In this document: piece by piece, positions 51,421 through 60,573 of the stretch | Layout: each line of letters opens with the position of its first letter | Position numbering within the stretch: the first letter of the stretch is position 1 | Assembly: GCA_027488735.1 (NCBI GenBank) | Contig: JAIYBB010000011.1 | Coordinates: 33,002-97,001, forward strand | DNA length: 64,000 nucleotides | Origin: Comamonadaceae bacterium | GTDB lineage: Bacteria > Pseudomonadota > Gammaproteobacteria > Burkholderiales > Burkholderiaceae_C | Direction: 5' to 3' | Made by a program: the position numbers and the translations under genes | Notes under the pieces: generated by a model | What the model was told of the DNA's origin: nothing | What the model saw: the letters and a program-made list of their open reading frames with translations, nothing else | Database searches by the model: none

Positions 51421-53520
51421 CTAAGCCTTGTGATCTGCCTTGTCGGCTAACGCCTTTTCCGCTTCCACTTTCAACGCAAACTCGGCGCGCAAGGCGCGCA
51501 GTTTTTCGCGCGGGTCTTCGCGGGTCGTGGCTTGCTCGAGTGACATTTCGGCAATAAAGCGACTCGGCATGGCGTTCACTATCTCGCGGCCTTTTTTGCG
51601 CCGCTTGCTCCAACTCACCACCAGGCTGCGCTGCGCCCGGGTGATGCCCACATACATCAGGCGGCGTTCTTCTTGAATGCGGGTGAGGTTGAGCGCGTCT
51701 TGTTGCAAGCTGACGCCGTCTTCTTCGGGCTTGAACGGCAGCAGGCCTTCGTTGACACCGGCGAGCACCACGTGCGGCCATTCCAAACCCTTGGCTGCGT
51801 GCAAGGTGGACAAGGTGACCACGTCCTGGTCTTTCTCGCGGTCGCTCAAAGTCGACAACAGCGCAATGGCTTGCGCCACTTCCAAAAGCGTTTTGCTTTC
51901 GCTCACCAAGCTGACACCGGCGGTGTCGTCTATTTCGCCGCCGCAGCGCTTGGCCATCCAGTCGACAAAATCCAGCACATTCGTCCAACGTGCCGCCGCC
52001 AGTTTTTCGCTGTCTTCGCTGTCGTACAAATGTTTTTCATAGTCCAAATCTTTCAACCACTGCAGCAGCAAAGCCAGCGCAGCTTCGCTGCCTTGCGTGT
52101 GTTGGGCCCGGTATTGCAAATCGTTCACTTCATTGCCAAAGGCTTGCAAGCTGCCCACCGCTTTGGCAGGCATTGCCGCACCCAGCGAATGGCTGAACAC
52201 CGCTTCGAACATGCTGATCCGGTATTGCGTGGCGAACTCGCCCAGCTTTTGTAGCGTGGTGTGGCCGATGCCGCGTTTGGGCGTGGTGACGCAGCGCAAA
52301 AACGCCGGGTCGTCGTCGTTGTTCACCAGCAAGCGCAACCAAGCGCACAGATCGCGTATTTCCGCACGGTCAAAAAAACTTTGACCGCCTGACACTTTGT
52401 AGGGAATCGCGGCTTTGCGAAAGGCTTTTTCCAGCACGCGGGACTGGTGGTTGGCGCGGTACAGCACGGCGAAATGTTTCCAGTCGCGCCAATGGCTCAA
52501 GCCCGCGCCGGTGTCGTTGCCCGCGCGCAGGCTTTGTATGCGCAACACAATGCGCTCGGCCTCGTGTTCTTCGTTGTCCGCGTCTGACAAACGCACCGGC
52601 TCGCCGGGGCCGAGTTCGGAGAACAGTTTTTTTGGATAGAGCTTGGGGTTGGGCCCGATGACGTTGTTGGCCGCTTGAAGAATGGCGCCGGTGGAGCGGT
52701 AGTTTTGCTCCAACTTCACCACCTTGAGTTGCGGAAATTCAATGGGCAGTTTTTGCAAATTGTCCAAGGTCGCACCGCGCCAGCCGTAAATGGACTGGTC
52801 ATCGTCGCCCACGGCGGTGAAGCGGGCGCGCTCGCCGACCAGCAGTTTGAGCATTTCATATTGCGTGGCGTTGGTGTCCTGGTATTCATCCACCAGCACA
52901 TGGCCCATTTGCTGCTGCCATTGCAAACGCACGTCCTCGTGTTGTTGCAACAATTTCAACGGCAGACCGATCAGGTCGTCAAAGTCCACGCTTTGGTAAG
53001 CCGTCAAGCGCTCTTCGTAACGCGCCATGATGCGCGCCGTGATGCGTTCGTTGTCGTTGCTGGCTTGGGCGTCGGCCATGGCGGCGTTCAAGCCTTGGTT
53101 TTTCCACAAGCTGATCGCCCATTGCCATTGGCGCGCCGTGGCCAAGTCCGAGCTGCCACCGGCGTCTTTCAAAATCGAGGTCACATCGTCGGTGTCCAAG
53201 ATGCTGAAGTTTTTCTTCAAGCCCAGCACCTCGCCGCTTTGCCGCAACATGCGCACGCCCAAAGCGTGAAACGTGCAAATCAATACTTTTTGAGCTTCGC
53301 GCCCGACCAGTTGCTTGGCGCGCTCGCGCATTTCAGCCGCGGCTTTGTTGGTGAAGGTGATGGCGGCGATGCGCTCGGGCTCCAGCCCCAATTGAATCAG
53401 GTGCGCGATTTTGTGGGTGATGACGCGGGTTTTGCCGGAACCGGCACCGGCCAGCACCAGACAAGGTCCTTGCACATGGTGAACCGCTTCGAGCTGAGGG
53501 AGATTGAGTGAAGCAGACAT
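51421..53520 (-). CDS. rep: ATP-dependent DNA helicase Rep (UvrD family)
   Basis: The 699-residue superfamily 1A helicase unwinds DNA 3' to 5' at stalled replication forks. Motif I is GAGSGKTRVI near residue 28, Ia AAITFTNKAAAEM, II VLVDEYQDTN, III AVGDDDQSIYGWRGA, IV LEQNYRST, V TLSTLHAAKGLEW and VI EERRLMYVGITRA. The length and motif spacing fit Rep rather than UvrD or PcrA. The ATG at 53520 is used; an earlier start at 53565 adds residues unlike the family. It is oriented with priA, 70 bases apart. Confidence 0.93.
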   Translation of the reverse strand: MSASLNLPQLEAVHHVQGPCLVLAGAGSGKTRVITHKIAHLIQLGLEPERIAAITFTNKAAAEMRERAKQLVGREAQKVLICTFHALGVRMLRQSGEVLGLKKNFSILDTDDVTSILKDAGGSSDLATARQWQWAISLWKNQGLNAAMADAQASNDNERITARIMARYEERLTAYQSVDFDDLIGLPLKLLQQHEDVRLQWQQQMGHVLVDEYQDTNATQYEMLKLLVGERARFTAVGDDDQSIYGWRGATLDNLQKLPIEFPQLKVVKLEQNYRSTGAILQAANNVIGPNPKLYPKKLFSELGPGEPVRLSDADNEEHEAERIVLRIQSLRAGNDTGAGLSHWRDWKHFAVLYRANHQSRVLEKAFRKAAIPYKVSGGQSFFDRAEIRDLCAWLRLLVNNDDDPAFLRCVTTPKRGIGHTTLQKLGEFATQYRISMFEAVFSHSLGAAMPAKAVGSLQAFGNEVNDLQYRAQHTQGSEAALALLLQWLKDLDYEKHLYDSEDSEKLAAARWTNVLDFVDWMAKRCGGEIDDTAGVSLVSESKTLLEVAQAIALLSTLSDREKDQDVVTLSTLHAAKGLEWPHVVLAGVNEGLLPFKPEEDGVSLQQDALNLTRIQEERRLMYVGITRAQRSLVVSWSKRRKKGREIVNAMPSRFIAEMSLEQATTREDPREKLRALRAEFALKVEAEKALADKADHKA

Positions 53521-53592
53521 GCAGGTGACAGATGGGTGCGCGTGACAGGCAAAGCCGGTGATCATAGCGAGGACAATTTTGCCTGTGCTGAC

Positions 53593-55692
53593 TTAAATCA
53601 CCAGCGGGTCGACATCCATGGCCCAGCGAATCACGGCTTTGTGCTGGTTGCGCAGGTCTTGCAAATCCTGTTGCCAATGGCTTAAAAACGCCTGCAATGC
53701 ACGGCGCGAATGCGATTCGACCAGCATTTGCGAACGCTCGACATTGGCCACGCGTTGCAAGCTCATTGGTACCGCCGGGTAAATCGTCACCGACAAACCT
53801 TGCGCTTGCAACCACGCTTGCCCGCTGCCGTTGGCGGCGTTCAAAAAGGCTTGCGCCGCTTCTTGTGTGCGCGCTTCGGCACGCAACAAGGCTTGAAAGC
53901 TGAACGGCGGCAAACCGGCTTGGCTGCGTTCGGTCAGTTGTTGGGCGGCGAAGCCAGCGAAATCGTGTTGCTTCAAACTTTCAAACAGCGGGTGCGCCGG
54001 GTGAAAGGTTTGCACCCACATTTCACACGGCTGTTCGCGCGAGAGTTCTGCGTCCCGCCCGGCGCGACCGGCTGCTTGCAACAACAAAGCAAACAAACGC
54101 TCGGGCGCGCGAAAGTCGGCGCTGAACAAAGCACCGTCCGGGTTGAGCGCGGCGACCAGCGTCACACGTCTGAAGTCGTGTCCCTTGGCCACCATTTGCG
54201 TGCCGACCAACACATCAACGTCGCCGTCGTGCACCTCGGCCAGCTGGCGCACCAATTCGCCTTTGCCGCGCGTGGTGTCGGCATCGATGCGCGCAATGCG
54301 CAAAGGCATGCCGTCCGGGCGCTTCATGTCATGCAGCAACTCGGCCAGATGTTCTTCGATTCTTTCCGTGCCGTGGCCGAGTGCGCCAATGTCCTGGTTG
54401 CCGCATGAAGGGCAGGCGCGCGGCACCGGTTGCGTCAGGCTGCAATGGTGACAACGCAGGCTGCGGTCAGATTTGTGAAACACCCGGTAAGCGCTGCAAT
54501 GCGGGCATTCGCTTTTCCAACCGCAGGCTTGGCAATGCAGCACCGGCGCATAGCCGCGGCGGTTGAGCAACACCAACACTTGCTCACCTTGCGCGATGCG
54601 CTCGCGCATGGCCTCTAAAAGCGGTGCAGACACCAGCGTTTTGCGCGGTTGTTTGCCCATGTCGACCCGGCGCAGCACCGGCAATTGCCCCGAGCCGATA
54701 CGGCTGGGCATGGACAAACGCACATAGCGCGGCGCGGCCTCACCGGCCACTGGCTCGCGGCTGTGGTGCCAGCTCTCCAGCGACGGTGTGGCCGAACCCA
54801 AAATGACTTGCGCGCCTTCCAGCTGTCCCCGGTAAACCGCCAAATCGCGGGCCGAATAGCGCGCGCCTTCTTGCTGTTTGTAGCTGGGGTCGTGTTCTTC
54901 ATCGACCACGATCAATTTCAAATGCGGAATGGATGCCAACACCGCCAGCCGCGTTCCCAGCACCAAGCGCGCTTGGCCGGTGTGGGCGGACAACCAGCTG
55001 TTCAAACGCTGCGCCGGTGTCATGCCGCTGTGCATGGACACGATGGCCGCCTCGCCCAAGTGCGCAAAACGTGCACGCACGCGTTCTTCCAGTTGCGGTG
55101 TCAGGTTGATTTCCGGCACCAGCATCAGCACCTGGGCTTGCGCGTCCTGCGTCAGTACCTCGGCGGCGCGGCGCAAATACACCTCGGTTTTGCCGCTGCC
55201 CGTGTTGCCGTGCAACACAAAAGGGCCGGGTTCTTGTGCCATGCGTGCCAGAACCGTTTCTTGTTCCGGCGTCAATGCTGGCGCGAAGTCGTCTGCTGGC
55301 GTGGCAGTGACCGCCTCTTGGGCTTTGCCGCGTTTCGTCAATTTGCGCGCGAGCTGCAGTTGGCTCACATCCCGCAGTTGCGGCGGCAGGCTGCCGATGG
55401 CGAATTCGCCGATTGAGCGTTGGTAATAGCCGGCTGCAAACGTCATCAAATCCAGCCACTTCGCCGACAACACTGGAATGCCCGTCAAGGCTTCGGTCAG
55501 TGGTTTGAGTTGCTGGTGGGCCGGCAAAGCCGATGCCTGACCCGGCAAAACCAGTCCCAAGGTTTCGCGTTGTCCCAAGGGCACCCGCACCAAGGTCCCG
55601 GGCGGCAAATATTGTTCTGATTCGTACACCAGTGGCCCGCTTATACGGCTGTGTGCCGGGGTGGCCAGCATCACTTGCAAAAGTGCAGGCAT
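53593..55692 (-). CDS. priA: Primosomal protein N' (PriA helicase)
   Basis: The 699-residue replication-restart helicase rebuilds forks by loading the replisome at stalled or broken structures. Walker A is LHGNTGSGKTEVY, and Walker B-like DEEHD is followed by the PSYKQQ block. The zinc-binding Cys pairs are CQACGWKSECPHCS and CHHCSLTQPVPRACPSCG. VGTQMVAKGHDFRRVTLV is the conserved helicase region. The N-terminal 3'-DNA-binding part is divergent. It is next to rep, another fork-restart helicase. Confidence 0.93.
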   Translation of the reverse strand: MPALLQVMLATPAHSRISGPLVYESEQYLPPGTLVRVPLGQRETLGLVLPGQASALPAHQQLKPLTEALTGIPVLSAKWLDLMTFAAGYYQRSIGEFAIGSLPPQLRDVSQLQLARKLTKRGKAQEAVTATPADDFAPALTPEQETVLARMAQEPGPFVLHGNTGSGKTEVYLRRAAEVLTQDAQAQVLMLVPEINLTPQLEERVRARFAHLGEAAIVSMHSGMTPAQRLNSWLSAHTGQARLVLGTRLAVLASIPHLKLIVVDEEHDPSYKQQEGARYSARDLAVYRGQLEGAQVILGSATPSLESWHHSREPVAGEAAPRYVRLSMPSRIGSGQLPVLRRVDMGKQPRKTLVSAPLLEAMRERIAQGEQVLVLLNRRGYAPVLHCQACGWKSECPHCSAYRVFHKSDRSLRCHHCSLTQPVPRACPSCGNQDIGALGHGTERIEEHLAELLHDMKRPDGMPLRIARIDADTTRGKGELVRQLAEVHDGDVDVLVGTQMVAKGHDFRRVTLVAALNPDGALFSADFRAPERLFALLLQAAGRAGRDAELSREQPCEMWVQTFHPAHPLFESLKQHDFAGFAAQQLTERSQAGLPPFSFQALLRAEARTQEAAQAFLNAANGSGQAWLQAQGLSVTIYPAVPMSLQRVANVERSQMLVESHSRRALQAFLSHWQQDLQDLRNQHKAVIRWAMDVDPLVI

Positions 55693-56019
55693 GTCAATAC
55701 CCCATTTGCACGAGGATATTCAGAGAAAACTTCATATACCGGCCTAAGTGGTTGATTGGCAAGGGATTTGAAAACGATCCCAAATTTCTGTGGATAACTT
55801 TGTTGACAGCTTGCCTGTGGGAGGCAGAAAGCCCGATAAATCAAGGCTTTGAACACAATGCCCGAAAAATCGGCAGACTATTGATTCGTTCAAAATCAAG
55901 GGGTTACAAAAAAACCAAGCGAGTGAAATTTTTTTTTCTAATGTATGCCCTAGGTATAGGAAGGAATTAATTTTTGTGCATAAGTTCACTTGATGCCAGC
56001 GAAAGTTGTCATTGCCGGA
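55693..56019. other. AT-rich 327-bp intergenic region between priA and hemE with two DnaA boxes
   Basis: No gene is visible. TGTGGATAA at 55789-55797 and TGTGCATAA at 55975-55983 both match the reverse complement of the DnaA-box consensus TTATNCACA. Between them are long A and T runs. The genes on both sides (priA divergent from the end of hemE) would read minus-strand, so the region holds the priA upstream sequence. Whether this is a replication or DnaA-titration site is not known. Confidence 0.5.
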
Positions 56020-57132
56020 TCATTGATTCGCCACACGCATGGCCTTGGAATGGCTGTGAACCGCATCGACCAAGGCGCTGACATGTTCCGGCGGCGTGAA
56101 CTGGCTGATACCGTGACCCAGGTTGAAAATATGGGTCGGGCCGGTGGTTGTGGTGTCGGTATGGGGTTTGCCGAAGCTGTCCAGCACGCGGTGCACCTCG
56201 GTGGCAATGTGTTCGGGTGGCGCAAACAAAATGTTCGGGTCGATATTGCCTTGCAAGGCCTTGCCCGGACCGCCTGCCTCGCCGCCGACCAGCTGGCGCG
56301 CCGTGCCTAGGTTCATGGTCCAGTCCAGACCCAGTACTTCGCAGTCCAGGTGTTTCATTTCTGGCAACCACAAACCGCCGCCTTTGGTGAACACGATGCG
56401 CGGAATGATGTGTCCGTCGTGGCTGCGCTTGAGTTGCGCCAGCACGCGCTCGGTGTAAGCCAAACTGAATTGTTGGAAGGCGCCGTCAGCCAGCACCCCG
56501 CCCCAGCTGTCAAACACCATCACGGCCTGCGCGCCGGCGTCGATTTGGGCATTTAAATAGGCGGCGACCGAATCGGCGTTGATCGCCAGAATGCGGTGCA
56601 TCAGGTCCGGGCGGCTGTACATCAGTGACTTGACCAAACGGTAATCGTCAGAACCGCCGCCTTCGACCATGTAGCAGGCCAGCGTCCAAGGGCTGCCGGA
56701 AAAACCGATCAGCGGTACCCGGCCGTTCAAGGCTTTGCGAATGGAAGTGACCGCGTCAAACACGTATTGCAGTTTGTGCATGTCAGGCACGGCCAGCGCG
56801 GCCACGGCGGCCTCGTCCCGCACCACTTTTTCAAACTTCGGCCCTTCACCTTGGGCAAAACTCAGGCCCAAGCCCATGGCGTCGGGCACGGTGAGGATGT
56901 CGGAAAACAAAATGGCGGCGTCCAGCGCATAGCGGTCCATCGGTTGCAGCGTGACCTCGGTGGCGTAATCCACGTTGGTGGCCAAGCCCATGAAACTGCC
57001 GGCCTTGGCTCGCGTGGCGCAGTATTCAGGCAAGTACCTACCGGCTTGGCGCATCAGCCAGACGGGGGTGTGATCGGTGGCCTGACGCAGGCAGGCTTTG
57101 AGGAAGCTGTCGTTGAGTAGTGGGGTAGTCAT
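56020..57132 (-). CDS. hemE: Uroporphyrinogen decarboxylase
   Basis: The 370-residue enzyme of heme synthesis decarboxylates four acetate side chains of uroporphyrinogen III. Conserved blocks are [14 protein letters not shown] (motif [11 protein letters not shown], here with Cys in the last place), [34 protein letters not shown] and [19 protein letters not shown]. The start at 57132 ([10 protein letters not shown]) is chosen over 57225, which adds 31 unlike-family residues. The length is normal (about 355-370). Confidence 0.94.
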   Translation of the reverse strand: MTTPLLNDSFLKACLRQATDHTPVWLMRQAGRYLPEYCATRAKAGSFMGLATNVDYATEVTLQPMDRYALDAAILFSDILTVPDAMGLGLSFAQGEGPKFEKVVRDEAAVAALAVPDMHKLQYVFDAVTSIRKALNGRVPLIGFSGSPWTLACYMVEGGGSDDYRLVKSLMYSRPDLMHRILAINADSVAAYLNAQIDAGAQAVMVFDSWGGVLADGAFQQFSLAYTERVLAQLKRSHDGHIIPRIVFTKGGGLWLPEMKHLDCEVLGLDWTMNLGTARQLVGGEAGGPGKALQGNIDPNILFAPPEHIATEVHRVLDSFGKPHTDTTTTGPTHIFNLGHGISQFTPPEHVSALVDAVHSHSKAMRVANQ

Positions 57133-57536
57133 GCAGATATTGTGACAGGGTAAATTGACACTTTTATCGGGTGTTTTACCCATGGGGAGGAGTTGGCTTT
57201 CTGCTGTTGACGACACGCTTGCCAATTGAAGTCACGCTTTGGCCGAACCATCCGTTAAGGTTGGCATTCCTGCAGTTAGAAGACACGCTTTGGCCGACCC
57301 GTCCGGTGCGCTTTTTTTCTGCGCTTTCGCTCGAAAAAAACACCCCCTCCGATTCGGCCTAAAGTGATGAATTTGGTTGAGGCTGTGTTTCTATCACCGC
57401 AGAAATGTTGTCGGAGAAATACATCGAGTGGACAAACGACATGGCGGTCGGGCCGACGCGAACGTTGCCGTAGGCGGTGAGCGGCGACCGAGCCGACATG
57501 GTGTGAACACATCAATTAATTGGAGTCTGACCCCAA
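57133..57536. other. 404-bp repeat-bearing intergenic region between hemE and dsbD
   Basis: The stretch holds two 29-base repeats (57226-57254 and 57277-57305), 51 bases apart with 25 of 29 identical positions, and a partial third copy near 57208. A REP-like palindrome at 57516-57540 overlaps the dsbD stop. A frame of 79 codons on the minus strand (57276-57515) has no recognisable domain and is probably not a gene. The region looks like the remains of a mobile or REP-type element. Confidence 0.45.
57226..57305. repeat. Degenerate direct repeats, 51-bp period
   Basis: Copies 57226-57254 and 57277-57305 share 25 of 29 bases around the core GAAG-x-CACGCTTTGGCCGA. A shorter third relative (GACGACACGCTTGCC) lies at 57208-57223. 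No function is known. Confidence 0.5.
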
Positions 57537-57540
57537 TTAA
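57516..57540. repeat. REP-like palindrome overlapping the dsbD stop codon
   Basis: Arms TTAATTGG (57516-57523) and CCAATTAA (57533-57540) surround AGTCTGACC. The same palindrome type, with a GGTCAGACT core, is found next to REP-associated tyrosine transposases in betaproteobacteria. Its right arm contains the stop codon (TTA at 57537-57539) of dsbD on the minus strand. No transposase gene is here. Confidence 0.55.
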
Positions 57541-59675
57541 ATCAAGTCAAGCGCCCGCATCACCAAGTCGGGCGTCAATAACTCGGGCAGCACTTGCGGC
57601 GGCTTGCCCGGCACATGCAACACATACACCGGCACCCCGCTGCGACCCAAGGCGTTCAACGCCTGGCTGATCGCCGGGTCTTGGCGCGTCCAATCCGCTT
57701 GCAATAACAAGACATTGCGATCCGCAAATGCTTGCAACACCTGGGAATTGCGCAAAGTGGTTTGCTTGTTCACCTGACAAGTCACACACCAAGCAGCGGT
57801 AAAGTCCACAAATACCGCTTGATTTTGTTGCAGGGCCGCGTTCACACGCTCGCTTGACCAAGCTTGCCAATTGCCCTCAGCCGTTGTTTGTGCTTCTGAT
57901 GAAGGCGCGTTGCGCCACACAGGTACCGACAGCCAAAGCACAGCGCACAAGCACGCAATGAAAACCGCACGTACCCATTGCCCAGCCGGTTTGGCCAAGC
58001 CCAACGACCAGACCATGCCACCCGCCAGAACCAAAGCAGCAAGCAGCAGTGCTGCCGCTTCTTCGCCGGCTTGCTTGGAAAACACCCACAGCAGCCAGAC
58101 CACGGTCAGCAACATCGGGAAAGCCAAGGTCTGGCGCAGCACCTGCATCCATGCGCCCGGCTTGGGCAGCCATGCGGCGGTGGCGGGCAGCCAGGCGCTC
58201 ATCGTGAATGGCAATGCCAAACCGATACCTAGGCTTAAAAATATCAACAAACCTTGCCAAGCCGGCAGGGTAAAAGCCACCCCCACCGATGCGCCCATGA
58301 ACGGCGCGGTGCAAGGCGCCGCCACCAGCACGGCCAGCACGCCAGATAAAAACGCATCCACCACCGGGTGTCGGGCCATCTGGGCGGCCAGACCACCGCC
58401 CCAATTGCCCCGCCATTCCAGCAAGCCCCACAAATTCAGCGCAATCATTGTGAACAACAGCGCCAAGCCAGCCACCAACACGGGAGACTGCAACTGAAAG
58501 CCCCACCCCAATTGGGTGCCAGCCGCACGCAAGCCCATGACCAGCAGCGCCAGCGCCAACATGCTGACCAGCACACCCAGCCCATAGGCAGTGCCAATCG
58601 CTTTGCGTTGCAAAGGTGTCAACGAAGATTTGGTCAGTGACAACACTTTGATGGCAAGAACCGGCAACACGCAAGGCATGAGGTTGAGCAATAAGCCGCC
58701 GACCAGAGCCCCCAGCAAACTGCTTATCAAGCCTGGCCACGAGGCGGCTGTCGTGGTGTTGAGCGCGGCTGGCGCAGATGGCGGTGGAGCAACGACACTT
58801 TGTTTGGGCCAATCGCCTTGCATTAGCAGCGTGACCTGCCAAGAGCGCGCAGGCGTACGGCTGTCATCCACCAGCAGCAGGTCCATGTCTTTGGGTTCAG
58901 TGCTGCGCATATTGTGCAAACCAGCGCGCAACTGCCACACATTGTTTTGCCATTCACCGCCACCGTTGATGCCCAATCCGCTGGCCAGCACCTCTGGGGT
59001 GTAGGCAAAAGCCTTTAATGGCTTGCCTTGTAGTTCGGTCGGCAAGCCTTGTATTTTCAACACCAGTGCACTGGCGTCAAACGACATGGTTTGTTTGGAT
59101 GGTGACAGGACTGCCGGTTGCACCGCCAACAGTTGTTCGAAAGCATTGGCATGCTCGGCCACACTGGAGGCAACCGGAAGTCTCAATGCAAACTGTCCAG
59201 ACTGCGGAATACATTCTTCTTTGCAGACCAGCCAGTCAGCTTGCAGCCGTATGTCGATATCACGCCCTGTGAAAGAACCAGTTACTTTGACCGGCGCAGC
59301 CAGCAGCACACGGCCCTCAAAGCCATGGTTCACCATGTTGCCCACAGGAATCATTTGTGGGGTTGGCCACAAGGTGTTGCCAGCTTGCAAGCCAGAGGGT
59401 AGTTGCCACTGCAATTGCGTGGCCAAGCCGCTGTCGCCCGGATTGCGCCAGTAGGTATGCCAACCGGGTTGGTGTTGCAATTGCAAGCCTAACCACAGTG
59501 GCTGACCGGCTTGTACCCCTTGTGGCGCATAAGCCAGAAGTTCAGCGCGAACCTGCGCTGTTTGTACAACAGCGCTTGGGGCAATTTGCGACAGTGCAAC
59601 GCCTTGGCCGAGCAACAACGAAACAAGGACACAAGATTTCTTAAAAAACGACTTGAATGAGGACATGCGGCCCAT
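57537..59675 (-). CDS. dsbD: Thiol:disulfide interchange protein DsbD-type (protein-disulfide reductase)
   Basis: The 712-residue inner-membrane protein carries electrons from cytoplasmic thioredoxin to periplasmic thiols. A signal segment precedes an N-terminal domain (about 30-270) with the LQHQPGWHTYWRNPGDSG block seen in ScsB/DsbD-like N-domains. The central part has about eight membrane helices (from about 310, including LNLMPCVLPVLAIKVL and LVAAPCTAPFMG, each with a catalytic Cys). A C-terminal thioredoxin domain has FVDFTAAWCVTCQVNK. The start at 59675 or 59666 fits; longer readings to 59942 have no signal. The stop codon lies in a REP-like palindrome. Confidence 0.9.
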   Translation of the reverse strand: MGRMSSFKSFFKKSCVLVSLLLGQGVALSQIAPSAVVQTAQVRAELLAYAPQGVQAGQPLWLGLQLQHQPGWHTYWRNPGDSGLATQLQWQLPSGLQAGNTLWPTPQMIPVGNMVNHGFEGRVLLAAPVKVTGSFTGRDIDIRLQADWLVCKEECIPQSGQFALRLPVASSVAEHANAFEQLLAVQPAVLSPSKQTMSFDASALVLKIQGLPTELQGKPLKAFAYTPEVLASGLGINGGGEWQNNVWQLRAGLHNMRSTEPKDMDLLLVDDSRTPARSWQVTLLMQGDWPKQSVVAPPPSAPAALNTTTAASWPGLISSLLGALVGGLLLNLMPCVLPVLAIKVLSLTKSSLTPLQRKAIGTAYGLGVLVSMLALALLVMGLRAAGTQLGWGFQLQSPVLVAGLALLFTMIALNLWGLLEWRGNWGGGLAAQMARHPVVDAFLSGVLAVLVAAPCTAPFMGASVGVAFTLPAWQGLLIFLSLGIGLALPFTMSAWLPATAAWLPKPGAWMQVLRQTLAFPMLLTVVWLLWVFSKQAGEEAAALLLAALVLAGGMVWSLGLAKPAGQWVRAVFIACLCAVLWLSVPVWRNAPSSEAQTTAEGNWQAWSSERVNAALQQNQAVFVDFTAAWCVTCQVNKQTTLRNSQVLQAFADRNVLLLQADWTRQDPAISQALNALGRSGVPVYVLHVPGKPPQVLPELLTPDLVMRALDLI

Positions 59676-59693
59676 GTTACCCAAGCCTTTAAG

Positions 59694-60497
59694 ATGGCGT
59701 GCATGAAGGTATTTACGCGTTACTGGGCTGATTGCGTCAGCACCGATTTTTCCGAACTCGACCCGCTGCGCACGGTGGCGGTTTTGCCTTTGGGCGCGAC
59801 CGAGCAGCACGGGCCGCATTTGCCGTTGTCGGTGGATACCGATTTGGTCAATGCCATGGTGGGTGCAGCGCTCACGCATTTGCAAGCAGCGGACCCGGTG
59901 TTGGTGTTGCCCACGCAAAGCGTGGGTTTGAGCAGCGAGCATCTGGCTTATGACGGTACGCTCAGTCTGTCACCGGCGCATCTCATTTCGCAATGGTGCG
60001 ACATCGGCGAAGGCGTGGCGCGCACCGGCATCAAAAAATTGCTGATGTTCAATGCGCATGGCGGCAACGCCGGTTTGATGGATGTGGTCGCGCGTGAATT
60101 GCGCGGACACTGCGGGCTCACGGTTTTTTCAAGCCACTGGTACCAACTGCGTTTGGGTGACGCATGGGACGCATTTGGCGAACACGAGCATCGCTTTGGC
60201 GTGCACGGCGGCGACATCGAAACCTCGCTGATGCTGGCGATCGCGCCGCACAAAGTGCGCATGGATGAGGCGCAGCATTTCGCATCTGCTTCTGAAGACC
60301 GTGCCGCAAGCTACAGTTTGCTGGGCGACGGCAAAAGCGCCAAACTCGGCTGGCATATGCAGGACTACAACCCGCATGGCGCTGCTGGAAACGCCGCGTT
60401 GGCAACGGCTGACAAAGGCAAGGCCTTGCTGGATGCGGCAGGTGTGCAACTGGCCAAGTTGCTGCAAGAGATGGTTCAGTTTGAACCGCTGATTTAA
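59694..60497 (+). CDS. Creatininase-family amidohydrolase
   Basis: The 267-residue protein has the creatininase metal motif LPLGATEQHGPHLPLSVDTDL (in two parts: Glu and His, then Asp), FNAHGGNAGLMDVVARELR and FGVHGGDIETSLML. These hold the conserved metal-binding and catalytic residues. The family includes creatininase, amidases and FAPy deformylase-type enzymes; the substrate cannot be told. It starts 18 bases from the divergent dsbD start. An ATG at 59703 is an alternative start. Confidence 0.85.
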   Translation: MACMKVFTRYWADCVSTDFSELDPLRTVAVLPLGATEQHGPHLPLSVDTDLVNAMVGAALTHLQAADPVLVLPTQSVGLSSEHLAYDGTLSLSPAHLISQWCDIGEGVARTGIKKLLMFNAHGGNAGLMDVVARELRGHCGLTVFSSHWYQLRLGDAWDAFGEHEHRFGVHGGDIETSLMLAIAPHKVRMDEAQHFASASEDRAASYSLLGDGKSAKLGWHMQDYNPHGAAGNAALATADKGKALLDAAGVQLAKLLQEMVQFEPLI

Positions 60498-60573
60498 GAC
60501 TTCATCGGGCATCACGCTGGCCTTTGATCAGGCTTAGCGTTTAAAGCGTTACTTTTAGACTTTTGCAAAAACC

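Noticed and set aside
54649..55416. A 255-codon frame opposite priA
   Set aside because: It lies completely inside the well-supported priA gene and shows composition typical of a shadow frame.
55693..56019. The DnaA-box region as the chromosomal origin
   Set aside because: Only two boxes are visible and neither dnaA nor dnaN is nearby, so an origin call is not supported.
57276..57515. A 79-codon minus-strand frame between hemE and dsbD
   Set aside because: It is made of the repeat sequences of this region, has an Arg-rich composition and no domain, and is not preceded by a ribosome binding site.
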